Below are positions 10,793 to 22,125 of a stretch of DNA of 64,000 bases, in pieces; position 1 is the stretch's first letter; every line of letters begins with the position of its first letter. The notes under the pieces were generated by a model. That model did not search any database and had not been told where the DNA came from. It was given only the letters and a program-made list of their open reading frames with translations. The stretch is from Apoderus coryli. Its lineage: Eukaryota; Arthropoda; Insecta; Coleoptera; Attelabidae. The stretch lies in NCBI GenBank assembly GCA_911728435.2, contig OU452206.1, positions 12,492,297 through 12,556,296 of the forward strand, given 5' to 3'. Made by a program: the position numbers and the translations under genes.

Positions 10793-11229
10793 ATTTTTTT
10801 TAATTATTTTCTTGATTTTAGGTCAATTTGCAAATAATACTGCGATTTTATGAAAGAAACATTGTATTTTATAAGAAAAGTCGAATAAATCTTGACGTTT
10901 CGATCATTTTTTTTGATCTTTCTCAAAATAGTCTAAAAGTAAACAATGATGGAATAAGTTAAAAATTTCGTTCCAATTAAAAACATCTAAGTGAATATAC
11001 ATACAATATTCATGCCATACAGGTATATTCACTTAGATGTTTTTAATTGTAACGAAATTTTTAACTTATTCCATCATTGTTTACTTTTAGACTATTTTGA
11101 GAAAGATCAAAAAAATGATCGAAACGTCAAGATTTTTTCGACTTTTCTTATAAAATACAATGTGTCTTTCGTAAAATCGCAGTATTATTTGCAAATTGAC
11201 CTAAAATCAAGAAAATAATTAAAAAAAAA
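10793..11229. repeat. 437-bp near-perfect foldback
   Basis: The left arm (10793-11000) and right arm (11023-11229) are near-identical inverted copies about 207 bp long around a 22-base spacer. Each arm carries a GATCGAAACGTC or GACGTTTCGATC word with a nearby complementary GATC stem. This is reminiscent of the 3' half of a hammerhead-type motif, but a proper CTGANGA core is absent. The open frame 10991-11218 only reflects the right arm. Confidence 0.85.
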
Positions 11230-11330
11230 TATAAAAAAGAGGTCAAAGAAAAAAAGGAAAAAAAAAATAAAATTTTATGTAGGAATCTTTTTCGTTTTAG
11301 GACATAGAGAAACTACATTTTTTGTTTCTT

Positions 11331-11369
11331 TAGCGACGTTTCGCAATATTTAATTGCATCTTCAGGCCT
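11331..11369 (-). ncRNA. Hammerhead-ribozyme-like motif, minus strand
   Basis: Read on the minus strand: GGCCTGAAGA (core CTGANGA), T, stem GCAAT/ATTGC with loop TAAAT, GAAA, then CGTC, which would place the cleavage after GTC. The 5' GGC can pair weakly with the 3' GCT to start stem I. The extra T after the core is shared with the copies at 8.8 and 51.5 kb. This is a motif match only. Confidence 0.4.
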
Positions 11370-11974
11370 CGAAACTAGTAAAATTTATACATCTACAACA
11401 AGTTTTTCTTTTCATAACAACACACGACATACACAACTAAAACGTAAAATGAATTGTTCATCAATCAATACATTTACGACACAACATTTAATCTTTTTGT
11501 TTTGTTATACTTTAATATTTGAAGATTAGGTCTATAATATCATTCTGAAAGATAATCATAACATCGACGTTCGAACTAAATTGTCTTGGACCACTTATCG
11601 GAGGCCTTTAAAAACCCTAGAGAAATACCATCAACGATGTCTCTGAGAATAATTCTTGGAATAATTCTGAGAATAATTCACGAAATCAGGGAGGGCAGCA
11701 AAAGAGGTATAAGGATGTTGTTAACACCAGCATGAAGAAGTGTAGCTTAGGAATAATTCATACTCGTTAGCGACTCAATGCTGATGATCATGAGCATTTG
11801 CTCTAATAAAACTGAGGGTCTACTAAGACTTCGTGTGTATGAAGCAGCATCTAAATTGTGAATTATGTTTTTAAATCAAATTAGAGCAGAGTAAAATTTC
11901 AAAAAAAGAGTAGAAATATAACCAGCTGATTACGGAAAGCTCTCCTTTTGAATGAAGAAAATGTTCATTGGTTA

Positions 11975-12450
11975 GCGAATTATTTTATTGGAAACCAGTA
12001 TGAAAAACGAGGAGGTGCTTTGACACCTACCCAAAAAATTTCTGAAGTCGCTAATAAAATAATGACCAAATCAAATACCTATATGGTTTAAATTTCCTTG
12101 TTTCGTAGAAAAAATTAGAGAAGTGAAGCAACTTTGGCAAGAAAATTATAGTTTTCTAGTACAGTAGGAGCATTGGATTGTACGCATGTGCGAATTCCTA
12201 AACCTTAGAACTATGGAAACGAATTGCAAGCTTGTATGTCTAGGCAACTTGTGATCCATTGGATATATTTACAAGTGTAGATGTGCAATGGCAGAATATG
12301 CGAAAATTCCAACGTATGTTGCGTCGCGTGCTAGCAGATAAGGGATACGGCATAGAACCATGTCTAATGACTTGTTTGGTGTGGAGCGTGAATGATTTGC
12401 TACAACGCTGAAGCAATACGTTATTAAATTCGGATATTGATAGTTTTTAC
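11975..12450 (+). pseudogene. PIF/Harbinger transposase (DDE nuclease) remnant
   Basis: Readable pieces in family order are: QYEKRGGALTPTQKISEV near 11992-12050; VGALDCTHVRIPKP near 12165-12205 (the first catalytic D in DCTH); FTSVDVQW near 12270; and LADKGYGIEPCLMT near 12330-12372 (the second catalytic D, in a D.GY block). Stops and frameshifts break it throughout. Harbinger normally has a second, Myb-like gene; none was seen. No terminal repeats were identified. Confidence 0.7.
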
Positions 12451-12590
12451 GGGTAATAAGTTGAAAATCATATTGGATGGAGCTTGGGGTTCCTGATTCT
12501 CTTCATGAGTAAAGATAATCAAAATATGCAATGTAAAATTATATCTAACTTTTATTCCAACTATCCGGGATAGCAATGGATAATTTTATC

Positions 12591-14060
12591 CAGTGGCGGC
12601 CCGTGAGTCCTGAGGGTTGTGAGGCAGTACAAATATTTATATAAAAAAAAATTGTGGATTACCAATTAATGAGAGTATCTATTCATACTTATATATATTA
12701 TTTGCTGATTATTTGGGAACATGAGAACCTCTACTTAGTCAGTTACGGTATAAATCGCGTTTCAAAAATTGTATGAGAGGTTTGAAAATAACCGCCGATA
12801 CATTAAATAATTGATTTATTAGAAATGCGAATTTCTAAAACTATGTTTACTGTGGGCGTTGGTGCACTACAGCCTGGACCTAGAACATCCATATTTTCCA
12901 TACTATTAACCGTTCACTATCACTACAGTAGCACAAAAAAAATGCTTCACTTTAAGAATCTTTACACTAAATACTTATTTATTTATTCTATTTATTGCCT
13001 GTCCCTAGTGTCCCTTAATTTATTACGATTATTATAAAGAAAAACTAGAAATGAAATAAATGCACAATGTACTGCATGATAATTTACAAATTTTTCTTAA
13101 GGCGTATGGTAGGTACTACTAATAATATTATAGTCAAAACATATTATAAGAAAACAAAAGAAAACAGTAAAGTGAATTGAACACAGATCAAAGATAATGC
13201 ATGATCAATAGGTCAAAGCGAGAGAACACTAAGTAGTAAATGAAGGGGTATATAGACAGACGTGGATGGGGCATTTTACCTCTCATTTATTTTGTCTTTG
13301 TCACTCAATTTGCTGTACATCTAAAAACGCTTGAAGAGGCAATGCCGGACTTACTATCTTTGTTTCACACATTCATGTATTGCTGCAGTAATACTTACTA
13401 TGCTAGACAGAATTGTGCAACTCCAATTTTTATTAATGTGTTTAAGTTTAACGTTGATAGAGATAAATGGAATGGGTACTCATATAATAAATACTTGGAA
13501 AATAAAATACGTACATGGGTACATGCCTGCGATAAATGAATATACAATTTATAGCATTACAATAGATAATCAACTCAACTCACATAAATAGTAAACATAA
13601 ACTTTTAAATTAAAAAAAAAACTTTGTAAAACTCATAAAAATGTGTGCAGTTAACTGTTAGTTGATCAGTTTCTGTTTAATAAAAAATGGGAGACTAATA
13701 TTAATCAATGTGGTAGTAGATAGCAATAATTAAAAGTGGCAACTCGCCGTGCATAGGGACGAGAGGCGCTGCCTCGCGCTTAAAATTATTTAATTACGCC
13801 CAGTATAGATGTTTTTATTCAAGTTGGCCTACTCTCGTTCTGCGTTTGTTGACGAGCAAGCCGCGGGTGGGGCATTGTTGCCTCATTAGATAGCGAGCAT
13901 TAAATGAACGCACGATTTACATGCCAGTTATTTTCATAATTTAAAACAAATCATCATGTGCGTAGGTATACAATCTATCAATCTGTGCGCCATTTTTTAA
14001 CAGTAAAAAAATCTTAATTGGTTATAAAGTCAGTGAGGCACTGCCTCACGTAGTTTTGAC
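12591..14060. mobile_element. hAT-type non-autonomous element, left end only certain
   Basis: The left end cagtggcggcccgtgag has the CAGTGGCGG terminus seen in the complete hAT element at 33841. The 8 bases before it are attttatc. Inside are several GAGGC..GCCTC palindromic words (12621, 13765, 14035), typical of such elements. No ccgccactg with a matching 8-bp TSD was found on the right, so the right limit is a guess. The overlapping open frames at 12825-13591 have no known domain. Confidence 0.4.
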
Positions 14061-16330
14061 AACTGGAATGGACTCTTAGCGTAAATAAATCTACAATAAA
14101 ATAACACTCGTAGATATCATACATAAATATTTACTTTAATTTAGGTTATTACAATAATTTAACAACGCGTTCTATTTTTCACTGATAAATATTTTTTATG
14201 ATTTAATAAAATTTGTCTTGCTCTGTTGTAGCTTCAGCTATATCCGCGTCCTGCTACGGCACTAGACCAGCCGGCGACACCATTATTAGCAGTAAACTGA
14301 AACTGAATAAATGTTATTTTAAATTGCATCCCTTAATTTCGTTTTTAATTAGGGAAATTGCTTTAGCGGATTGGTCAACAAGGCTCGGCTAATTCATTTG
14401 AGCCGACAGAAGTTTGTTTGAATATGAGAAATAATTCAAAAAGTTTTTATACTATATTTATATGTGTTGTATCAAACATACTAGACTGATGATAAATTAA
14501 AAGAAATCAAAAAGTAATAAAATGTTGCCCTCGAGACACAAATATCTTTCCATATTAACATGTAAAAAATATTTCTGTGACCTTTTTGTCGTTTACCTTT
14601 TTCGTAATAGGTACTCTTAGTGACAAGCTATATTTCTAAATATATTGGATTGTGTGTTGTAAGGGGGGTGTTATTGGTTCTCGCGAAAAATAAATAAACG
14701 GTTATGTTATGTACTAAACTATTTTCTTAACAAAAAAATAATTATTATTTGAACGTAGGTATTTGAGTAAAAGAAAAGTATTGTTGACGAACGATGCGCA
14801 GCTGTCACTTGCTCGTTGTTGTGTGTGTAATGACGCCATATATGCATTACGGGTTGCCGCGGTCTATCCAGCGTCGTACTCGATGCGTAGGTTCAGGGAT
14901 GGGGCGATATATTTGTTACAGTGTGTAAATTTCAAATTCATATCACTATTGTAATAGAAAAATGTAAAATTGTCAATATTTTGAAAACTATCAGTTTTTG
15001 GGATAGACATCTTTTCATAAACTTGTCCTTATTTTTGATGCAAAAAATAAAAAAAATATAAAATGGGTGGTTGCCTTTTAAAAATTTTGAATTTGACACT
15101 TATTTTAATTTGATTTTTTACCCTTTTTTTCAAATACCCTGTATTAATATTTACTAAAAAATATATACGTAGGAGCCTAAAGTAGGTCTATATCTCCTAG
15201 GATATTCTAACAAATTAAATTAATAAAGCTTCCATATAATAAAAAATTGTTATTATACTTTATTCTGAAAATGTCATTTTTGATATAAAATTCCAAATAT
15301 TTCGAAAACGGCTTGCGATAGGTATAACATATTATGCATGAAATATGTTTAGATTTACAAGAAGAATCCAAAAAAAATATAATTTATATAGGGTCGTATT
15401 TGAAATAAGGAAGTTGACACCCATTTCCGGTATAACCGGAAGTGCTAGATTCTTGAAAACATTTTAGCCGAATTGTGCCCGTCGACGTACGGACTACACC
15501 AGATTTTCAGATTGTTCCACAGTGTAGTTTTCCCATAATCGATCGAATCCCGTGGGACACCCGGTATATGTAGTTTTGTTGTGAAAAAAAAAAAAGAAAA
15601 ATATTTTATAAAATATAATTTTTAGAATGTTTAATTTATGTTCTGAATTTTAGTAACTACCAGGCAGCGCAAAATGCTTTATCTCAATTTTTTTTACCAC
15701 GTTCACAATACTTTCCCTGTGCGGAAAAGTAAAATGATACAAACTGTAAAATAAAGTGTAAGGAACGATGTTCAACACAGTTTTTAATTTGTTTTACAGA
15801 CTAACCAAATATTCAGATAATTTTAAATGTTCAAATTACAGGACAATAATTATAATTTGTTTATTATATCACGTAGCTATCTAGCAATGCCGGGGACATT
15901 GTACATATGTTATAATACGCGGCCGCAGACACCATATATAAAACAAATAAATCAGTAAACCAAATTTACAGCACAACATAATTAAATTCAACCGCTTGCA
16001 TGGGTGTAATAGGTACAAATTTGTACGGGAATGACACACCAAAACGCTAAAATAAAAACTACCACTGTTTCTATAACAGAAAATCATTTATAAAATTTGT
16101 TTGAGGATGTACAGTACACTCTTTTAATTTGACACTACAATAAAAATGCACAAACACATCCAACGACTTGAATCAGGCTGTTTTAAAAATTTTGTTTTAC
16201 ATACTCAAATCAAATTAAATACCTTTCTTCACTTCTAAATCCATTCAAAAAGTCTGGAACGCCAATGGCTATCAAACACCAAAGGAGCCTTGTAAATCTC
16301 TATTTACAAAAAAATATAAAATAATACTAG
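14061..16330. other. No gene; anonymous repeats
   Basis: No coding similarity was found. Short inverted words at ~15404-15440 ('atttccggtataaccggaag') resemble those at ~52975 and ~55635. 'gtgggacacccggtatatg' near 15560 resembles the ends of mariner-type elements ('..acaccctgta'). The open frames at 14763-14954 and 15881-16087 are unsupported. Confidence 0.4.
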
Positions 16331-16334
16331 GAAC

Positions 16335-17215
16335 ACTTTTGGATAACCCTGTAACTTATTAAGTGATATACAGATCAACATTTATATTCTGAAAGAAACA
16401 TATTTTCTTCTAATAAATAGATTAATAGAACTTTTAACAACTAATCCGTCTATTCGTAAACTAAGATTAACAATTTAAAAAAAAGTTCTAATAACAAACT
16501 GAAAAGAAAAGATATTGTGATGGCAATGTTCCGCTATCTGAAACCCAATGTGTTTTAGTACCGCGTGTGGCTTCCAGCAGCACGAATGACTTCTTGGCAT
16601 AATTCTGACGACCCTTCGAATGTCTTCCTGTGGTATACTGTCCCACTCTTCGACCAGGGCTTCTGTTGCTAAAGGGTTTGAGGTGGATTTGGACGACGTC
16701 GAATACGCCTGTCCAATCCCATGAGTATTCAATTGGATTAAGGTCAGGGCCTATCGGTGACCAATCTATTTTAGGAATTTCATGCTCGTTAAGAAAATAT
16801 GTAGTAATCGCAGCAGTATGAGGCCTTCCATTATCCTGCATGCAAAGAAAATCAGAGTCTATACATATGCTGCAGAAATAACGTGATCTAACAGAATGAT
16901 CGTGATTTGCCTTCAAACTTATTCCACCCTAGACCAAACCATCTCCAAATCTGGATACTTCTTATATAGCCGCAGCGGAGTATCGTTCATTGGGACGTCT
17001 AAACACACTTACCCGGCCATCGCAACGAGTGAGACGAAATCTTGATTCGTGAAGTTGCCATTCCAAACTTTATTTTTTGTACTTGCTGTGGCATAATCAC
17101 GTTTATTATTTAACAAAGCACTAAAATAAAATGCAAATCTAATATGAAAATATAATTTTCATTTGTCAATAACAGAAAGCCAAAAAGTTCCAAGGTTATC
17201 CAAAACCTTTAATTT
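16335..17215 (-). mobile_element. Tc1-like element, decayed
   Basis: The minus-strand transposase remnant is framed by inverted words. On the left is ttttggataaccctgtaact (from 16338). On the right, read in reverse, is ttttggataaccttggaact. The ~880 bp span is shorter than a full Tc1 element (about 1.6 kb), in keeping with a deleted N-terminal DNA-binding region. No clean TA duplication was verified. Confidence 0.65.
16475..17060 (-). pseudogene. Tc1-like transposase, catalytic half
   Basis: The minus strand reads MQDNGRPHTAAITTYFLNEH and IDWSPIGPDLNPIEYSWD. The D of QDN and the E of NPIE are the second and third residues of the DDE catalytic triad. A frameshift after that splits the C-terminus, which continues as EALVEEWDSIPQEDIRRVVR in another frame. 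Upstream, 'RVSVFRRPNERYS' and 'FG..LV..GIS'-like pieces are readable only with stops. Two overlapping open frames here are halves of one gene. Confidence 0.75.
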
Positions 17216-17376
17216 TTTGAGCAGGTTAGTGTAGTTTTGTTGCAAAGACAGAGTTGAATTATATTTTTTTATGAAATCATCTTTTTAGATTATATCTGGA
17301 CATCTTGCAAATGGAGAACTGTCATAATATATCTAAAATTTTATAAGATATATATAAAAATGCTCTGGATCTCAAC

Positions 17377-17515
17377 ATTGTCTTATTCATTCGAAAGAAG
17401 TAGTCCATACTGAAGTGGAGTAGAATAATTGAATATTCTTGAAATAAGAATATTCAAGAATATTCAATTATTCTACTCCACTTCAGTATGGACTACTTCT
17501 TTCGAATTGTCTTAT
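17377..17515. repeat. Perfect 55-bp-arm hairpin flanked by a 10-bp direct repeat
   Basis: Arms 17389-17443 and 17453-17507 are exact inverted copies separated by ATAAGAATA. The 10-base word attgtcttat occurs just outside on the left (17377-17386) and overlaps the right edge (17506-17515). There is no coding content. The lack of any mismatch suggests a recent origin. Confidence 0.9.
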
Positions 17516-18618
17516 ATATTGATAATTTTTCCCTCGTCACATTATAGCTAAAATTTGGGGTTGGGGAACCTCTCCTGGTTACGAATTCCATGTTTTTGGA
17601 AAAGTGTATATGTGCGTGAGTTTGTGTGTAAGCTATTTGGATGACTTTATTACAAAAATCAGGTTTCACAAATGCTCGTTCCCCCTTTTTTATGGCCATT
17701 AGCGTTTTAAGGGTTGACATTATAAAAAAGAATCATATTTCCTAAACGAAAAGAATTACTTTAATTATGTGTATGTGTTTGATGATTTTTTGTTCTTCTT
17801 TAAATAAGGATGCACAAGGACCAGATTTACGTTGCGTTAATTAAAAAAATGGGTTTTGACATTAAATAACATTTAGTTTTAATCCATGTTTTGTTTGTGA
17901 GCCTCATCCCAAGAGTTTAAAGCGAAATTGGAAAAAATATAAAGCATATATATGTGAGCAAGTTTTAAAAATACTAAAAATTTTAAAATTGAAAAAAGTT
18001 AACACGAAAAGCATTTGGACAGTTCCTTTTTCATTCGCCACCGAAGACAAGAACACAGTGATATTTTTGTATAAAAAGCATTTATTTCTGTTGTAAGCAA
18101 GTAAATTCGTTCTTAGATAAAAATCGTGCCAGCTATACGACGAAAAATTTGCATGGAATTCCTAAACGAATCGACTAATTTAAGAAACAACAAGTAAATC
18201 AAAATATCACTCTAGTAGTCGACCTACTTCACCTGTTTAAATTCTGTACTAAATTCGAGGGTCGACCCTCACCCTTCAAAAGGTTTGTATACTCCAAAAA
18301 CTTCTTCAATGGAATTAAGTGTTTTACTCTAGTTTAGACAAAACTATTGCGTTTAATCTTCAGTCAGGACAAACGCTGCGCCTGTGTTGCCGATATCTTT
18401 TCCAGATAGATTTTTCGTGCCAAATAGCAAACACATTGTCTGAATTATTTCGCGCAATTTGATTCGTTGAATACACAAAACCACATCCTGGATTTTGTCA
18501 ATTCTTTCGGTACTGGACGTGCTTGCAGACTTCCATTTTCTGGGGATATACGGCCACGTTGAAACTCATTTATCCCATTATAAGCAATTGCAAACACAGG
18601 ATCCAGATATGTCACGAC
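17516..18618. other. No recognisable gene
   Basis: The open frames at 17493-17720 and 18495-18800 have no domain I can name. The latter overlaps a CAGTGGCGG word at 18619 and the degraded RTE fragment. Confidence 0.4.
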
Positions 18619-18640
18619 CAGTGGCGGCTAGTAAGAAAGA
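18619..18640. repeat. Lone hAT-type terminus
   Basis: cagtggcggctagtaag matches the left terminus of the complete hAT element at 33841. I did not find a right end with a matching 8-bp duplication, so this is either a truncated element or a chance match of nine bases. Confidence 0.3.
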
Positions 18641-18749
18641 CGGTGACTTTCTGCTCTCTATGTACCTACAAAATCCCTTGTTTTCAGTTCGCTGTCCACC
18701 AATTCCCTGGATTACGGTCCTATTGCGGAGACTTATGCAGTTCGTAATG

Positions 18750-19160
18750 CTTGCGGAAAGTGTTAATGTTGCCATTATGGAGGCAACTTTAGATATTTAG
18801 TGGCATGGAAGAAGGCTCTGGTGTTGTTGCTGTCTGCTAGTTGTTGCATTTCGATAGATTTAGCCGTCCACCACTGATTCTTCAGATATCGAGTTCTTTA
18901 TTGTACTTCAGATTTAGCCATTTGAAAGAGGCGCTTCTTTAATGGTGAGTTGTGGTCATTTTGCCAGGTGCTGAATGTTTTACGCTTAGTATCTATTAGG
19001 CTTTGTATCTCTTCATCATTTTCTTCGAACCAATCCTGATGTTTTCGTCTCACATAGCCTAGCGTCTCCTCACCAGCGTAGTATCGAGTGATCAGTCCAG
19101 CCATCGTCAGCACTCGTTAAGGCTTTGGAACAATTACGTAGTCGATCATATGCCAGTGCT
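18750..19160 (-). pseudogene. RTE-like LINE, endonuclease end to RT linker
   Basis: On the minus strand, HWHMIDYVIVPKAL (about 19155-19110) matches the last block of the apurinic-type endonuclease (a 'H.IDYVIVR' motif). Next come RRKHQDWFEENDEEIQSLID and KRKTFSTWQND, the linker of RTE-clade elements. A stretch WTAKSIEMQQLADSNNTRAF follows after a frameshift. It is broken by frameshifts and lacks the reverse transcriptase. Confidence 0.7.
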
Positions 19161-20171
19161 TAGGCTTAGGACTTGAACTGAAATTTTTCAGCTTTTCAGT
19201 ACTCATAAGCACCAACTCTTGGATTTGTTAAGAAATCATTGCAGTTAAAGTTTAAAACACTGAATCCTTCGTCCACTTTAAGCAATGCATCTAGACGTTC
19301 CTTGCATGTCAATAAGCTGAGCATATTTTTCATGTATATAAAATTTAACCACCGGCATATAGGTATCTATAAAACACAACCGAAATATATTTACCTACAG
19401 CGAATGTACAACAATTTTCAATAAATCAGTCATATTTATAGTGTGGCATGAGAAATTTATAAACAAAATACATACTACAGGAATATGCTGAGGCCGTAGA
19501 CGGTCAGAGGTCGACCGCAGACCGCGAGTTGCTCCGTGTAGGGGCCCGTGATAAATCGCCGGTGTTACAAAATCCAAAACCACCGGGCGCTGCCCCCGGT
19601 AACTGAAACAGGTAAGAGGGAGCAGCAGAGTATGTGAATATGAGAGAGATGGTACTTGATCACCACCATACACTATATACACCACTCAGGCTTAATAATT
19701 GTTAATGACCTGAAAGTTTGCAACAAGGAAAATGTGAATAGTTTCACAAATATTAGAGTACACGACACAATTGGTTTTTGCGTTTTCGTGAGGTCGGGAA
19801 AGGTTACGTGTTTGCATGTGACGTGAGTATCAAAATATATACTTTAGACAATATGCTGTTTAAATTTTCTATTATAGTAATCCTTATTCACTTGCTGTTA
19901 TACATATACGTAGTGGTTTATTTTTCACTCCAATTAATCTGATTTTGGATGCGGATATGTGTAAAATCCCAACTCATCGCAGTGAAAAAATAATTCAGGG
20001 TAGTCTTCTAAGTTATTTTCATGGACAATTCTTTTCAAATTATCATAATGTTTCGCTTGTATGAATGAATCAAGGGCTTCAGCTCTTTTGTTTTGACACG
20101 GACCATAAAGTTTAGGTATGTGTTAAATCTTTGACATAGGATAGCCGAAATTGGCTCTTGCCACAATTAAC
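19161..20171. other. No recognisable gene
   Basis: A GC-richer patch at 19490-19620 contains a 'ccgggcgctgcccccgg' palindrome. The 96-codon minus-strand frame across it has no known motif. Confidence 0.4.
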
Positions 20172-20399
20172 TCAGCTAAATGGTCTTGTCACGCGTTTCA
20201 AGGCACGCGGTCTACCTGCATCCAATTTCTGTAATGGGGTCTTACGGCCAATAATTCTATTAGCAATGACGGTTTTTGGAATACAGTAATATTTGGCTGC
20301 ATCGCGATAAGAACGGAGACGCAAAACGACATCTCTAACATCGTTTTTCAGTTCTGGTACTGAATATGTTGCCTCCGGACGTTTTTTATATAATTTCAA
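20172..20399 (-). pseudogene. pogo/Tigger-type transposase N-terminus (CENP-B-like HTH)
   Basis: The frame reads YKKRPEATYSVPELKNDVRD, then VVLRLRSYRDAAKYYCIPKT. This is the first helix-turn-helix (psq/CENP-B-N type) of pogo/Tigger transposases: a basic start, 'Y....L..Al..v', then 'A...y.IPk.T'. It binds terminal repeats in active elements. Only ~75 residues remain of a ~500-residue family. The second HTH and DDE domain are absent. Confidence 0.6.
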
Positions 20400-20679
20400 A
20401 CCAAATTATTGACTTTCTATAGTGTAGCTTCTATGTATACAAAAGGCGGTCTGAAATTTTAAAAATATTATACCAATTTTCTGGAAAAGTGACAAAAGTT
20501 AACTCTAGAGATTTTTGGGGTCACCAGAATACCGCATAGCTGTTAGAAACTTTGTATAAAAATAAAATATGAGTTACATATTTATTCCTGCAGCTATAGC
20601 GGTATTTTTTCTTTTTTTTGAGTGTCCGAGATTCAACATAACACAGGCAGCCAATAACAAATAACGGGAATTTTGTTTA

Positions 20680-20755
20680 CTATTAAAAAATTTTATTTAT
20701 TCATCAACATAATGGCCCCCTCAAAGCAAAATGTCATGATTCAGGGTTTGGGTTA
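20680..20755 (-). pseudogene. Possible mariner transposase C-terminal tail
   Basis: The minus strand reads ILL(stop)GGHYVDE(stop), followed by an AATAAAATT tail. Many mariner transposases end in a 'CI...G.YV' block just before the stop. The match is very short and uncertain. Confidence 0.3.
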
Positions 20756-20889
20756 AGTCAAATGTTGTATTTTATTTCACTTGGCTAGGCCGTAACATTG
20801 TTGGGGTGTTGAAAGTATTTTTACTTTTTGGAATTCATGACAGATATTTGTTCCGGATTTTGGTAAAAATTAACTGCAGTTTAAACTAC

Positions 20890-21615
20890 TAGTTGTACCA
20901 TCAAGGACCTTGGTATTGTGTTCGATTCACAGCTTACGTTTGTTAATCACGTTCGTGGGAAGGTTGAGGAGGCCGGTCGCATGTACAGATTTTTGGTTCG
21001 GAACTGTAAGGGATTCACGGACATAAATACACTTACAACTCTTTATTGTGCATATGTACGATCGAAACTGGAGTATGGTTCCATAATTTGGAATCCATTT
21101 TACTCGGTTCATAAACAGGCAGTGGAAAGGGTCCAGAGGAGATTCCTAAAGTATCTGGTTTGGAGACAGGATGGTGTTTACCCCGTTCGGGGATATGATC
21201 ATAGTCTGCTTTTATCGCGTTTTTCGATGCAGAGTCTGGAGCATCGTCGTCTTGTGTCGTCCTTGGCTTTCTTATATAACCTTCTCCATGGCAAGATAGA
21301 TAGTCCTTATTTGATTTCGAAATTAAATTTCAATGTTCCTCGTCTTTGTGCTAGACAGAATTATTTATTTAAATGTGTGCGTGCTAGGACCAACGCTCTC
21401 TTAAGGTCACCTATTTATATGATGACCAGCAACTTTAATAAAATATGTCACTGTTGCGACATGTTTTTCGATAATTTTGTTAGAATAAAGTTGGTTTTTG
21501 ATGAATTTTTCGAACAATAATTTTAAGATATACTTCTTTTTTGTATTGTATATGTGTATTTTCAATGTATTTGTCCTTTAAAGGGATTGTTTATCTGTTG
21601 GGCAATAAAGCATTT
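20890..21615 (+). mobile_element. 5'-truncated CR1/Jockey-like LINE, 3' end
   Basis: The 200-codon frame (20918-21520) starts just after a KDLGIVFDSQLTF block. It includes LYCAYVRSKLEYGSIIWNPF and ERVQRRFLKYL, then SLEHRRLVSSLAFLYNLLHG, the thumb and C-terminal region of a non-LTR ORF2. The RT core is missing, as expected for 5' truncation. The element ends 'gggcaataaagcatttattt' at ~21600-21620. A related copy with the same SYVRSKLEY block lies at 40070-40945. This is the longest intact LINE-derived frame in the window. Confidence 0.8.
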
Positions 21616-22121
21616 ATTTATTTATGTTGTTATCGCGATAATTTTGGAGTTGTTCGAACAATAGATGCTGTCGATTTAAGCGGATTTAATTTTTCCTAAC
21701 CTCACTCAACGCAAGTGCGATTGATTTTTGCAAATTTCACTTGGGTGCTAAATTTGTTTTTCTTTTCATGAATATAGAATCCATATGGTATAGGTACCGA
21801 ATGGTTACATTATTAACTCCCATAATAAGCCACACAAGATCTAAGTGAGTATGGGCTCCGTATTTAAATGAAGTACAAAGACTAGATCATTATTTTTGCT
21901 CGTTCTGTTGTAGGGCTCTTTTTTCTTTCTTCTGTTGCCCCAGTTACTTATTCAATTTTCTTCTGTCTTTTCACCCATTTATTCTGATATTATCTACATC
22001 AACGTTGGTGAGTAATTGTAAATAAAACCTTTGTGCAGAAACAAGTTTGATCCTAGTTCCAGTCACGTCGCCATCGCAACCTAATCATATCCAACTATGA
22101 TTAGACCATTTACCTTTGATA
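21616..22121. other. No recognisable gene
   Basis: No coding or repeat similarity was recognised. Confidence 0.4.
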
Positions 22122-22125
22122 CTAT

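Noticed and set aside
13240..13591. Two overlapping plus-strand frames of 99 and 86 codons
   Set aside because: They lie inside a probable non-autonomous hAT element, have no motif, and occupy different frames of the same bases.
18619..18872. A complete hAT element between CAGTGGCGG and a CCACTG word at ~18868
   Set aside because: The flanking 8-mers do not match, and the right word belongs to the RTE LINE coding sequence (cagtggtggacggctaaat).
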